NCBI GenBank assembly: GCA_963749115.1
Contig: CAVVLP010000015.1
Location: 134,326-198,325, forward strand
Length of the DNA: 64,000 nt
Direction: 5' to 3'
From: SZUA-36 sp963749115
Lineage (GTDB): Bacteria > Pseudomonadota > Gammaproteobacteria > Xanthomonadales > SZUA-36
Shown one piece after another: positions 18,348 through 27,033 of this stretch (positions within the stretch are counted from its first letter, which is position 1; each line of letters begins with the position of its first letter). Under the pieces are notes generated by a model. That model did no database searches. It was not told the DNA's origin and worked only from the letters and a program-made list of their open reading frames with translations. The position numbers were made by a program, and so were the translations under genes.

Positions 18348-19437
18348 TCAGGGTGCGCAGGATGCTGATGTTGACGGTGTGATTCTTATACCATCTATCA
18401 TGGTCACGTCTTGACCTACAGTCACAGTGGTCTCAATCAGGTCGCAATCAACAACATTGAACTCAACCGTGCCCACGGGAACAGTCGCCGGCATACTACC
18501 ACCGGTGCTTTGATACAAGGTGGTTAGCGCACTCGTGCCGTCAAAACCACCCGGTGTGGAACAACCCATATCGTCTGATAAACAGCTGTCAAAGGTATAC
18601 CAGGCAGGTAAGCCGTCGCCATCAAAGGTGTACCAGCTACCAATCAGGCGATTTTGTGCTGGGATCGGCACGAGAAAGAAACCTTCGTTAATTGTTCCTT
18701 CGAGTCCAAAGGCACCGTTGACGCTGTTGTCAACCGGATCACGCAGCGGCAGTTCGGCGATCGGTGCCGCAACAATACCCAGGTCCTGTGTGATGATGTC
18801 GCCCACCGCGAACAGGGTCACAATGGTACCGTCTGGCAGATGCAACCGGCAACGGGTCAATGAAGTTCACCTGACCATTATTAGAAGCCACCTTAAGGTC
18901 ATAGGTGTCTGCAGGCAGTTCGAGATAGCCGGTAGCAGCGCCATAAGGTACACCTTGCAGACCTGCTACCAGGTCACCACCGGCAGTACGGATGGATACT
19001 TCAGTAGCTTCGGAGGTTGCTGCAAATGGCGCCGCGTGAACGATTCGTACTTTCACGTTACCCGCTGCAGGTGCTGTGTTGTCATCAGCCAGGGCAACCA
19101 ATTCCAGTGGTTGGAGTGAGCCGTTGCCCGACGCGTATACAGTGTAATCCTGGCCGTCTACCAGGTTGTAGGTTGCAGTCATGGCTACGGTGCTTGTGCC
19201 GGTGGGAACAATATCTACCTTATATTCGCCAGCGGGAAGATCGATGTAATCAGTGAATTGTTTAAATACTACGTTTTCAAGTGCAACAGCGTCATTCAGG
19301 AGCACACTCACAGAGGTACCTTCAAGGGTGTCTGCAAATGGTGCAAAGTGGGCAACCGTGACCCGTGCATCCGCAGATACCAATTGGCTACTCAACAGGG
19401 CAGCGGCTCCGGTCAGAAAAATGCTTTTACGTAACAT
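18348..19437 (-). CDS. Exported DUF4397-domain protein with C-terminal GFF/WYTFD module (apparent frameshift)
   Basis: The ATG at 19437 has AGGAG upstream and opens a signal peptide (SIFLTGAAALLSSQLVSA). Two DUF4397-like beta repeats follow (ARVTVAHFAPFADTLEG and VKVRIVHAAPFAATSEA). The frame breaks near 18845-18860; dropping one base joins it to a C-terminal module (INEGFFLVPIP, SWYTFDGDGLPAWYTFD) and a 362-residue product. The same module type closes the exported protein at 58056-58979. Function is unknown; a cell-surface or secreted location is likely. Confidence 0.75.
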
Positions 19438-19830
19438 GATTAACTCCTTAGTTTTCAACTTTGCCACTGCTTGGTGGCGTTGCGGCTGATTCCGCTTTTA
19501 AAGTGACTGATGTCGATTACTCACCACATCTGTCTGTACAAATGAAGATTCCTGTAAAGGTCTTCAACCATAATGTGGGAGTAATGTATAACATTTGTAT
19601 AGATAAAGTAAAGCATGATTTGAAAAATAATCTTGAGTAATTCTTAATGAACCTAATCTTTGTAACGCTTTATTGTCACTATATGTGCTGATTTAATTAA
19701 GGAAAAGACCTAAAAAAAACATTTTGTATAATATAATGTGTTTAAAAGCATGAGAAAAAATTATCCTAATTCGTATAAGAAATATGTTATAGTTTAAAAA
19801 AATGATTAAGACTGAGAATTTGAGATCACC
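19438..19830. promoter_or_regulatory. AT-rich divergent control region upstream of the LitR-like gene
   Basis: This 393-base gap is strongly A/T-rich and lies between two divergently transcribed genes. It contains two near-identical words, AACATTTGTATA (19590-19601) and AACATTTTGTATA (19718-19730), and a TGTACA at 19533-19538. These are candidate operators for the neighbouring MerR-type protein or promoter elements (TATAAT-like TATAATATAAT near 19729). No open frame is convincing here. Confidence 0.45.
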
Positions 19831-20760
19831 ATGAGCACAGCAGAAACCAAAGAAAATGAACACATGCCGGGTTTGTACCCGATACGCACAGTTTCCGAGT
19901 TAACGGGTGTTAACTCGATAACATTAAGGGCATGGGAAAATCGATATGGCCTGATCGAGCCGGTAAGAAAAGCCAGCGGCCACAGGTTGTATACCCAGGA
20001 GCACATTGATCTGATCAACCGGGTGGTTGGTTTACTGGATAGGGGAATGCGTATTGGCCAGGTCAAGGCCGAAGTGTTGTCAGGCAGGGACTCTGAAAGC
20101 AGTTTCGTGGATGAACGGCACAATAACTGGCGAAAATATATCAACAGCATGATTGCCGGTATTATCCGTTTCGACGAGCGTACCCTTGAACGTACCTATG
20201 CAGATGCCCTGTCACACTACCCGGTGCGGTTGGTGACAGAAAAGTTGTTGTCACCCCTTCTCAAGGAGGTAGGAGAGCGTTGGACTTCAGGTCAGGGCAG
20301 TATTGCAGAAGAGCATTTTTTTGGTTTTTACCTGCGGAACAAGCTCGGTGCGCGGTTTCATCATCGATCTCAAAAACAGACCGGCCCGAAACTTTTGATG
20401 GCTTGTCTTCCTGGTGATTTGCACGAGATCGGTCTCCTGCTATTCGCGCTTGAGGCCTCCGATCATGGTTTTCAGACTATATTGCTGGGAGCCAACATGC
20501 CCCTGGAAGAGTATCCGGATGCCATCAAAAAAACCGGCAGTGATGCACTCGTGCTGTCTGGCACAATTGAGCCAGGAGATGAAGTCATTAGAGTTTTATT
20601 ACCGCGCTTGGTGAAAAAATTAAGTGTTCCTGTTTTTTTAGGCGGCAATATTGTCGCGTCAAGTTTTGATGAGCTGAAAAAATCCGGTGTGCTGTTGATT
20701 GGCAGCGATATTGATATGGGTATCAAGCAGATTAAAAAACGTCTGGATTCGGGTGTATAA
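19831..20760 (+). CDS. MerR-family B12-binding regulator, CarH/LitR-like
   Basis: A 309-residue regulator. Residues 15-80 form a MerR helix-turn-helix (YPIRTVSELTGVNSITLRAW). The C-terminal half is a cobalamin-binding fold: W151, E161 and H162 reproduce the Trp-x9-Glu-His spacing of the four-helix cap of light-sensing CarH, and H198 in GDLHEIG is the DxHxxG lower axial ligand. In CarH/LitR, adenosylcobalamin keeps the repressor on DNA in the dark and light releases it. The residues argue for the same mechanism here, although light response itself is inference. The next two genes follow on the same strand. Confidence 0.85.
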   Translation: MSTAETKENEHMPGLYPIRTVSELTGVNSITLRAWENRYGLIEPVRKASGHRLYTQEHIDLINRVVGLLDRGMRIGQVKAEVLSGRDSESSFVDERHNNWRKYINSMIAGIIRFDERTLERTYADALSHYPVRLVTEKLLSPLLKEVGERWTSGQGSIAEEHFFGFYLRNKLGARFHHRSQKQTGPKLLMACLPGDLHEIGLLLFALEASDHGFQTILLGANMPLEEYPDAIKKTGSDALVLSGTIEPGDEVIRVLLPRLVKKLSVPVFLGGNIVASSFDELKKSGVLLIGSDIDMGIKQIKKRLDSGV

Positions 20761-20767
20761 AACGAAT

Positions 20768-21307
20768 ATGAGTGAGAAGAAAAAACCCCATCTTGTAGAC
20801 GGCAGGATTAAGAAGGTTTTGGTAAATGATCGAATGCAACGAGATTACAGTTATGATCTGGTGCACTTACCCGGGTGCAATTTTGATCCCGAATTCAGGC
20901 CTCAACTGACACCTCAAAAAATGCTGGCCATGGGTGTGTTCGGTGGTAAGTATATGACAGACTGCCGTGATGAGTTTCCGGTCGAATGGTTCGAGACTGC
21001 CAAACTGAGTCCGATGCGTCATGATCCAAAGCTGAATTTTTTCCAGGTCAGGGCTTCAAAACCGTTGTCCTATTGGCAACAAAAAGGTTGGATTCACGAG
21101 GATGATCCACGTGGCTGGTTTCAATGGTATTGCCGTTATTATATGGGTCGGCGTCATGCGGATGATCAACGTCAAATACGTCGCTGGAAGGCCATGACCC
21201 GGCACATTTCACAAGTCCGGAAAAACTGCATCAAGGGTGACCTTTTGTGCCGGCCGAGGCAACGACAGGCGATTTTGCACTGGGCCTATGATTCGAGAGA
21301 TATTTAA
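20768..21307 (+). CDS. Conserved protein of unknown function next to LitR-like regulator
   Basis: A 179-residue soluble protein from the ATG at 20768 (MSEKKKPHLVDGRIKK). It is rich in Trp, Tyr, Arg and Lys, with recognisable blocks GVFGGKYMTDC, EFPVEWFETAKLS, LSYWQQKGWI and DPRGWFQWYCRYYMGRR. I recall similar proteins as unnamed conserved proteins in marine bacteria, but cannot give a family name or function. It starts eight bases after the regulator stop, so they are probably one operon. Confidence 0.7.
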   Translation: MSEKKKPHLVDGRIKKVLVNDRMQRDYSYDLVHLPGCNFDPEFRPQLTPQKMLAMGVFGGKYMTDCRDEFPVEWFETAKLSPMRHDPKLNFFQVRASKPLSYWQQKGWIHEDDPRGWFQWYCRYYMGRRHADDQRQIRRWKAMTRHISQVRKNCIKGDLLCRPRQRQAILHWAYDSRDI

Positions 21308-21415
21308 GTAACATCAGTTGCGATTCGCGACTCGCCCAAGAGCGCCTGCTCTTTGTAAATCCGGACATTTTAAATCACAATCTACTTCGTTCGGAATAAA
21401 TCAGAGGCTCCTCAA

Positions 21416-21964
21416 GTGACAAATGCAACGAAAGTATTGAAATGGGCTTACTTGCCGATCGCATTGACCCTGGTTCTCGGGGGTTGTTTGGGGGTCCCTG
21501 ACGGGGCCCGGCCTGTGGAGAACTTTGCGCTCGATAAATACCTCGGTAAATGGTACGAAATCGCACGCCTGGATCACCCGTTTGAACGCGGTCTGACCAA
21601 TGTTACGGCTGAGTACAGTTTGCGTGACGGGGGTGGAGTCGAGGTAATCAACCGGGGATTTAAAACCGATGATAACAAGTGGAAAGAAGCTGAAGGCAAA
21701 GCCTATTTTGTCGGGGACCCGTCAATTGGCAAATTGAAAGTTTCTTTTTTTGGACCGTTTTACGGTGCCTATAACGTCATTGCGCTCGACGAGGAGGCGT
21801 ACCAGTGGTCATTGGTTGTGGGGCCGGACACGAGTTATCTCTGGATATTGTCAAGAACACCTGAGCTTGATCAGGCGATAGTTGACCAACTGCTTTCGAA
21901 AGCACAATTACTGGGGTTTGATACTGAAAAACTGATTTGGGTCAACCAGCAGCAACAGGAATGA
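21416..21964 (+). CDS. blc: Outer-membrane lipocalin Blc
   Basis: A 182-residue lipoprotein starting at GTG (21416). The lipobox is LVLGGC, giving lipidation of that Cys. The lipocalin signature GKWYEIARLDHPFERGL follows near residue 42, with further strands NVTAEYSLRD and FGPFYGAYNVIALD; LWILSRTPELD is typical of the Blc end. Blc-type proteins bind lysophospholipids or fatty acids at the outer membrane. It lies just downstream of a B12-type photoregulator, and lipocalins are recorded in LitR-controlled gene groups of other bacteria. Confidence 0.9.
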   Translation: MTNATKVLKWAYLPIALTLVLGGCLGVPDGARPVENFALDKYLGKWYEIARLDHPFERGLTNVTAEYSLRDGGGVEVINRGFKTDDNKWKEAEGKAYFVGDPSIGKLKVSFFGPFYGAYNVIALDEEAYQWSLVVGPDTSYLWILSRTPELDQAIVDQLLSKAQLLGFDTEKLIWVNQQQQE

Positions 21965-22051
21965 ACATGTTCTGGCGTTTGTCTTGTTGACCGTTGTTTG
22001 GCGCTATACTTAGCCGCTCTGATTAATATGACTCCCGGTTAAGTACAAAAT

Positions 22052-23263
22052 ATGAATACAAACAAGCTTGATCAACTAAAAATTGAGCGTGAACCGGAAG
22101 TTGATTCTCAGGCCAGGCGCTGGCCGGTCATGATGTTCATCGCACTGGTACTGGCTGCAATTGCTTACTGGTTTTTTATGAAACCGGAGGCGGCTATCGA
22201 AGTACGCACCGCTGTTGCACGCGAAATTTCCAGCCAGACAGCCAGCACCGTGTTGAATGCCTCAGGTTATGTGACGGCGCGGCGGCAGGCGACGGTTTCA
22301 TCCAAATTTACCGGTAAGGTTGTTGAAGTACTGATAGAAGAGGGCATGGAGGTCGAAAAGGACCAGGTGCTGGCCCGGCTTGATGATGCCAATGTCGCTA
22401 CCAGCTATGCCCTTGCAGAAGCACAACTCAGGTCTGCCGAGACGTCACTTAAAGAGACCACCGCGCTGCTGAATGAAGCCAACGCGATATTCAAACGTAC
22501 AAAGAACCTGGTGGATAAACAACTGGTATCCGAGGCTGAGATGGACCGTGCCCGCGCCGGCGCTGATTCCCTGGCTGCCCAACTTGAACGCAAGCAGGCG
22601 GATGTGCGGGTTGCAGAAATGCAGCTTGATGTTTACCGGCAACAGAAGGATGACACCATTATCCGGGCGCCATTTACCGGTGTCGTGGTGGCAAAGAACG
22701 CCCAGCCGGGTGAAATGATTTCGCCGGTCTCCGCCGGTGGCGGATTCACCCGTACCGGTATCGGCACCATTGTTGACATGAGCTCGCTGGAAATCGAAAT
22801 CGATGTTAACGAGGCTTACATCAACCGGGTCAAACCCGGCCAGCAAATCCTCGCCACCCTGGATGCTTATCCGGACTGGTCGATCCCCTGCCATGTAATC
22901 GCGATCATACCCACGGCTGACAGGCAACGGGCCACGGTTGAAGTTCGTGTGGGTTTTGATGAACTTGATTCACGAATCCTGCCGGATATGGGTGTGAAAG
23001 TCGCGTTTCAGGAGCCGGGAGCCGCAAGCTCATCCGGGCGTGCGGGTGTTGTGATTCCCCAATCAGCGGTCAGTGAAAATGGTGGCAAGCAGTATGTGCT
23101 GCTGGTCGTTGATAACATGGTTGAGCGACGCGCCATTGCCACTGCCGGAGAGCGTGGTCAGGAAATTCTTGTTAGCTCAGGTATCACAAGTGGTGATAAG
23201 GTAATAATCAACGCACCAATCGGTCTTAAAGACGGTGAGCGTGTTAAGGAAACAAGCGGATGA
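22052..23263 (+). CDS. Periplasmic adaptor (HlyD/MacA-like) of an ABC exporter
   Basis: A 403-residue adaptor anchored by one N-terminal membrane helix (about residues 27-43, MMFIALVLAAIAYWFF). It has a lipoyl-like half (VVEVLIEEGMEVEKDQVLARLDD), a coiled-coil hairpin rich in Ala, Glu and Leu (about 110-190), the matching lipoyl half (IRAPFTGVVVAKNAQPGEMI) and beta-barrel domains. It overlaps the ATPase gene start by four bases. With the following ATPase and two FtsX-like permeases it forms a MacAB- or DevBCA-like export complex; the cargo is unknown. Confidence 0.9.
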   Translation: MNTNKLDQLKIEREPEVDSQARRWPVMMFIALVLAAIAYWFFMKPEAAIEVRTAVAREISSQTASTVLNASGYVTARRQATVSSKFTGKVVEVLIEEGMEVEKDQVLARLDDANVATSYALAEAQLRSAETSLKETTALLNEANAIFKRTKNLVDKQLVSEAEMDRARAGADSLAAQLERKQADVRVAEMQLDVYRQQKDDTIIRAPFTGVVVAKNAQPGEMISPVSAGGGFTRTGIGTIVDMSSLEIEIDVNEAYINRVKPGQQILATLDAYPDWSIPCHVIAIIPTADRQRATVEVRVGFDELDSRILPDMGVKVAFQEPGAASSSGRAGVVIPQSAVSENGGKQYVLLVVDNMVERRAIATAGERGQEILVSSGITSGDKVIINAPIGLKDGERVKETSG

Positions 23264-23961
23264 CAGAAAACAGCAACGAGACCCTGGTTAGTGTCAGCAG
23301 CGTCGATAAAATATTCAAACGCGGATCCGAGGAGATTCATGTTTTAGGTGGATTGGACCTGGATATTCCAGACGGTGAATTCCTGGCATTGATGGGTCCT
23401 TCCGGTTCCGGCAAATCCACATTGTTGAACCTGATTGGTGGTCTGGACCGGCCCAGCGAAGGTACGGTGGAGGTCGGTGGAAAGCGTATCGACAAATTGT
23501 CCGATCGCAAACTGGCAGCCTGGCGCGCAAGGCATGTGGGGCTGGTTTTTCAGTTCTATAACCTGATGCCGGTGCTTTCCGCGCAAAAAAATGTTGAATT
23601 ACCCTTGTTGCTGACAAAACTTTCCAAATCCGAACGAAAGAAACGTGCAAGCATCGCGCTCGATATCGTCGGTCTGTCACACCGTGCCGGTCATTATCCG
23701 CGTCAATTATCCGGTGGTGAACAACAGCGTACCGGTATCGCACGTGCGATCGTAACGGATCCGACCCTGCTGTTATGTGATGAGCCAACCGGTGACCTGG
23801 ATCGCAAATCGGGGGATGAAATTCTGGATTTATTGCAGGCCCTGAACAGGGAACAGGGTAAAACCATTATCATGGTGACCCATGATATTCACGCGGCAGC
23901 CCGTGCAAGCAGAACCCTGCACCTGAACAAAGGCCAGCTCAGTGTCGATCCGGTCGATTGA
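23260..23961 (+). CDS. ABC transporter ATPase, MacB/LolD-type
   Basis: A 233-residue nucleotide-binding subunit. Walker A is GPSGSGKSTLLN near residue 45, the signature LSGGEQQRTGIARAI near residue 150, Walker B LLLCDEPTGDLD near residue 170 and the switch His in MVTHD. The LolD/MacB-type signature and the two following permeases place it in the type VII (MacB-like) exporters, which work without crossing substrate through a membrane channel. It overlaps the adaptor gene (ATGA). Confidence 0.94.
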   Translation: MTENSNETLVSVSSVDKIFKRGSEEIHVLGGLDLDIPDGEFLALMGPSGSGKSTLLNLIGGLDRPSEGTVEVGGKRIDKLSDRKLAAWRARHVGLVFQFYNLMPVLSAQKNVELPLLLTKLSKSERKKRASIALDIVGLSHRAGHYPRQLSGGEQQRTGIARAIVTDPTLLLCDEPTGDLDRKSGDEILDLLQALNREQGKTIIMVTHDIHAAARASRTLHLNKGQLSVDPVD

Positions 23962-24019
23962 TCATGAATCTGAAAATGACTTCAACACGCCGGGTTAGAC
24001 ACAACAGAAGGGCGGGGAA

Positions 24020-25172
24020 ATGAAATATTTCTACCTGATTTTCAGCAGTCTGAAACGCAAGAAAATACGCACCGGGTCTGACAGTGATGTCAATCATGGT
24101 TGCATTTATCCTGTTTGGTTACCTGACCGCGATCCGCCAGGCTTTTGACGCGGGTGTTGAAGTCGCCGGCGCCGACCGTCTGATCGTGCGTCACAAGGTT
24201 TCGTTAATCCAGCTTCTGCCACAGAGTTACGAGGCCAAAATTGAAAGAATAGATGGCGTGGACAACGCCACCCACTCCACCTGGTTTGGCGGGATTTACC
24301 AGGAACCCAGGAATTTCTTTGCACAGATGCCCATCGTGCCCGAAGAATTGTTTGACATGTATCCGGAGTTCGTCATCAGTGATGAGCACAAGGCTGCCTG
24401 GCTGGAGACCCGCAGTGGCGTGTTGGTTGGGCGTGGCCTGATGGATCGCTTCGGTTGGAAGGTGGGTGATCGAATACCCATCAATGCCACCATTTGGGGC
24501 AAGAAAGACGGTGGCCGGACCTGGGAATTCGACCTGGTAGCTGTCTACGATGGGGCAGAAAAAGGCACCGATACCAGCCAGTTCTTTATCCGCTATGATT
24601 TTTTTGATGAAACCCGTGCGGGTGGCCAGGGCCTGGTAGGCTGGTATACCGTACGTATTTCCGACCCGGAAAGGGCAGCCGAGATCGCAGCGGCCATCGA
24701 CGCGGAATTTGCCAACTCCGCCCAGGAAACCAAGGCCGAACCCGAAGGTGCATTTATCCAGGGTTTTGCCAACCAGATCGGAAATATTGGTTTTATCATC
24801 ATGTCAATCATGTCAGCGGTGTTTTTCACGATCCTATTGGTGGCCGGTAACACGATGGCCTATACCGTTCGTGAACGTACCAATGAACTGGCGGTTCTCA
24901 AAGCGATTGGTTTTACCGATCAGGGTGTACTTGGCCTGGTGCTTGGGGAGTCATTGGCTATCACATTTGTTGGCGGGGCTCTTGGTCTGGGCCTGGCCTG
25001 GTTGCTGGTATCCATGGGTGATCCAACCGACGGATCGTTTCCGGTCTTTTACCTGCCGACCTCTGATATTGTCCTGGGTTTGGTGTTGATCGTGGTTATG
25101 GCTTTTATTGCCGGCATTGTTCCAGCACTGCAAGCACAAAAACTGCAGATTGCAGACGCATTAAGGAGGTGA
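24020..25172 (+). CDS. FtsX/MacB-type permease 1 (apparent frameshift)
   Basis: The likely start is ATG 24020 (MKYFYLIFSSLKRKKIRT), after GGGG. A GGG run at 24074-24076 appears to carry one extra base; without it the frame continues into LTVMSIMVAFILFGYL and gives 383 residues with an N-terminal helix, a periplasmic MacB-PCD-like domain and three C-terminal helices (about 245-370) of the FtsX domain, including MAYTVRERTNELAVLKAIGF. It sits between the ATPase and a second permease. Confidence 0.85.
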
Positions 25173-25175
25173 GCG

Positions 25176-26366
25176 GTGTTTAACTGGATATCCCAGGTCG
25201 TTTCCGTCACACAATTCAGTATCCGCTCTCTGCCGCAACGCAAGGGATCATCAGCGGCGGCTTTACTGGGTATCGCTGGCGTAGTAGCGGTGATGGTCGG
25301 GGTGCTGTCCATTGCCCAGGGTGTACTCATGACCATGCAAAGCTCAGCCGGTGACAGCAACGCGATTGTACTGCGTAGTGGTGCTGACTCGGAGATGATG
25401 AGCGGGTTGGGAGGGGATGATACCCGCATCATTGCCGAGGCCCCGGGTATTGCCCGTGATGCATCCGGTGCAATCGCTTCGCCGGAATTGTTCGTTGTCA
25501 TCAACCTGCCCATGCGTAGCACGGGTACCGATGCGAATGTTCCATTGCGTGGTGTGCAGGCGCCCGCCATGACCGTACGGGATAGTTTTAAACTGACCGA
25601 AGGCCGCATGTTCGAATGGGGTCTCAACGAGGTCATTGTTGGCAAGGGCGCCCGACAGCAGTTCGCAGGTCTTGAAATCGGTTCGAGTATTGAAGTGGGT
25701 CAGGAGAAATGGCCGGTTGTCGGTGTGTTTGAAGCAGATGGAGGCTTGTCGGAATCGGAGATTTGGGTCGATGCGGCGGTATTGCAACCGGCATACCGGC
25801 GTGGAAATTCCTACCAGGCGGTGTATGTAAAGCTGAATTCCAGGGACGCATTTGATGAATTCAAAGACTCCCTGACCAGTGATCCGCGGCTGAATGTCAA
25901 ACCCATGCGCGAATCCGAATATTACGATTCCCAGTCGACCACGGTGTATAACCTGATCACAGGTCTTGGTACTTTAATCGCGTTCATCATGGGCTTGGGC
26001 GCGGTTTTTGGCGCGTTGAATACAATGTACACCGCGGTATCGAGCCGAACCCGTGAAATCGCTACCTTGCGGGCCTTGGGTTTCCGTGCCGGCCCGGTAG
26101 TCATCTCGGTGGTCAGCGAATCCTTGTTACTGGCCTTTGTGGGTGGCCTTATCGGTGCAGGCCTGGCCTGGCTGGCATTTGACGGATACCGGGCTGCAAC
26201 CCTCAACTGGGCCAGTTTCAGTGCCATTACCTTTGCGTTTGACGTCAATATCAAACTACTGGTCCAGGGTATTACTTTTGCGATGCTTATTGGTCTCATC
26301 GGTGGTCTGTTTCCTGCCATAAGGGCAGCACGGCAACCGATTGCGCAGGCCCTACGGGAGCTTTGA
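25176..26366 (+). CDS. FtsX/MacB-type permease 2
   Basis: A 396-residue permease starting at GTG 25176, three bases after the first permease. An N-terminal helix (AAALLGIAGVVAVMVGVLSI) is followed by a periplasmic domain of about 230 residues and three C-terminal membrane helices; the cytoplasmic coupling segment SSRTREIATLRALGF is typical of FtsX proteins. Together with permease 1 it probably forms a heterodimer powered by the ATPase at 23260-23961. Confidence 0.93.
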   Translation: MFNWISQVVSVTQFSIRSLPQRKGSSAAALLGIAGVVAVMVGVLSIAQGVLMTMQSSAGDSNAIVLRSGADSEMMSGLGGDDTRIIAEAPGIARDASGAIASPELFVVINLPMRSTGTDANVPLRGVQAPAMTVRDSFKLTEGRMFEWGLNEVIVGKGARQQFAGLEIGSSIEVGQEKWPVVGVFEADGGLSESEIWVDAAVLQPAYRRGNSYQAVYVKLNSRDAFDEFKDSLTSDPRLNVKPMRESEYYDSQSTTVYNLITGLGTLIAFIMGLGAVFGALNTMYTAVSSRTREIATLRALGFRAGPVVISVVSESLLLAFVGGLIGAGLAWLAFDGYRAATLNWASFSAITFAFDVNIKLLVQGITFAMLIGLIGGLFPAIRAARQPIAQALREL

Positions 26367-26461
26367 TCCGCAGGAGCGGCGTCTCTCAAGTTGGCACTAC
26401 ATGTCACAGGAGTTTCCGATATCATAAACACCTCAAATGACACAAGACTGAACAACAACTG

Positions 26462-26980
26462 ATGAATACTTCGATCGTATTGACCGTTATTGCCGATGAC
26501 CAACCCGGTATCATCCAGACCGTTTCCGGTGTTGTTACTGAGTTCGGCGGAAGCTGGACCCAGAGTAGCATGAGCTCACTGGCTGGCCAATTTGCCGGCA
26601 TTCTGCTGGTTTCTGTACCTTCTGACAAAACCGATGCCTGCGTGGAAAAACTACACGCACTTGAGTCGAGGGGACTGCGGGTTATAGCCCATGTCAGTCG
26701 TGAGGTGGCTGTAAGCGAAGATACACATGAATACGCACTGGAGCTGGTCGGTAACGACCGCCCTGGTATTGTTCACGATATTACAACCTTGCTGACAAGG
26801 CACAATGTCAACGTACGAAACCTCGAGACGAAGGTTGAGAGTGCATCCATGGGTGGTGGTGAGCTGTTCAGGGCCATTGCAAAATTGGTGGTGCCGGAGA
26901 CTGCCGACATTGACGTGTTGGAAAGTGAAATTGAAGAATTGGCCAATGATTTGATGGTCGATATAACATTTGATAAATAA
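26462..26980 (+). CDS. Double ACT-domain protein, GcvR-like
   Basis: A 172-residue protein made of two ACT domains: residues about 3-80 (IVLTVIADDQPGIIQTVSGVV) and about 88-170 (YALELVGNDRPGIVHDITTLL). This is the layout of GcvR, which modulates the glycine-cleavage regulator GcvA through protein contact. No gcv genes are visible, so the specific target is not shown. It is followed by the membrane-hydrolase gene on the same strand after 53 bases. Confidence 0.85.
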   Translation: MNTSIVLTVIADDQPGIIQTVSGVVTEFGGSWTQSSMSSLAGQFAGILLVSVPSDKTDACVEKLHALESRGLRVIAHVSREVAVSEDTHEYALELVGNDRPGIVHDITTLLTRHNVNVRNLETKVESASMGGGELFRAIAKLVVPETADIDVLESEIEELANDLMVDITFDK

Positions 26981-27033
26981 GTCATTTCAGACCCCGCTCC
27001 ATGCTCGGGTGAAACAACAAAAAAGGCGAGAAG

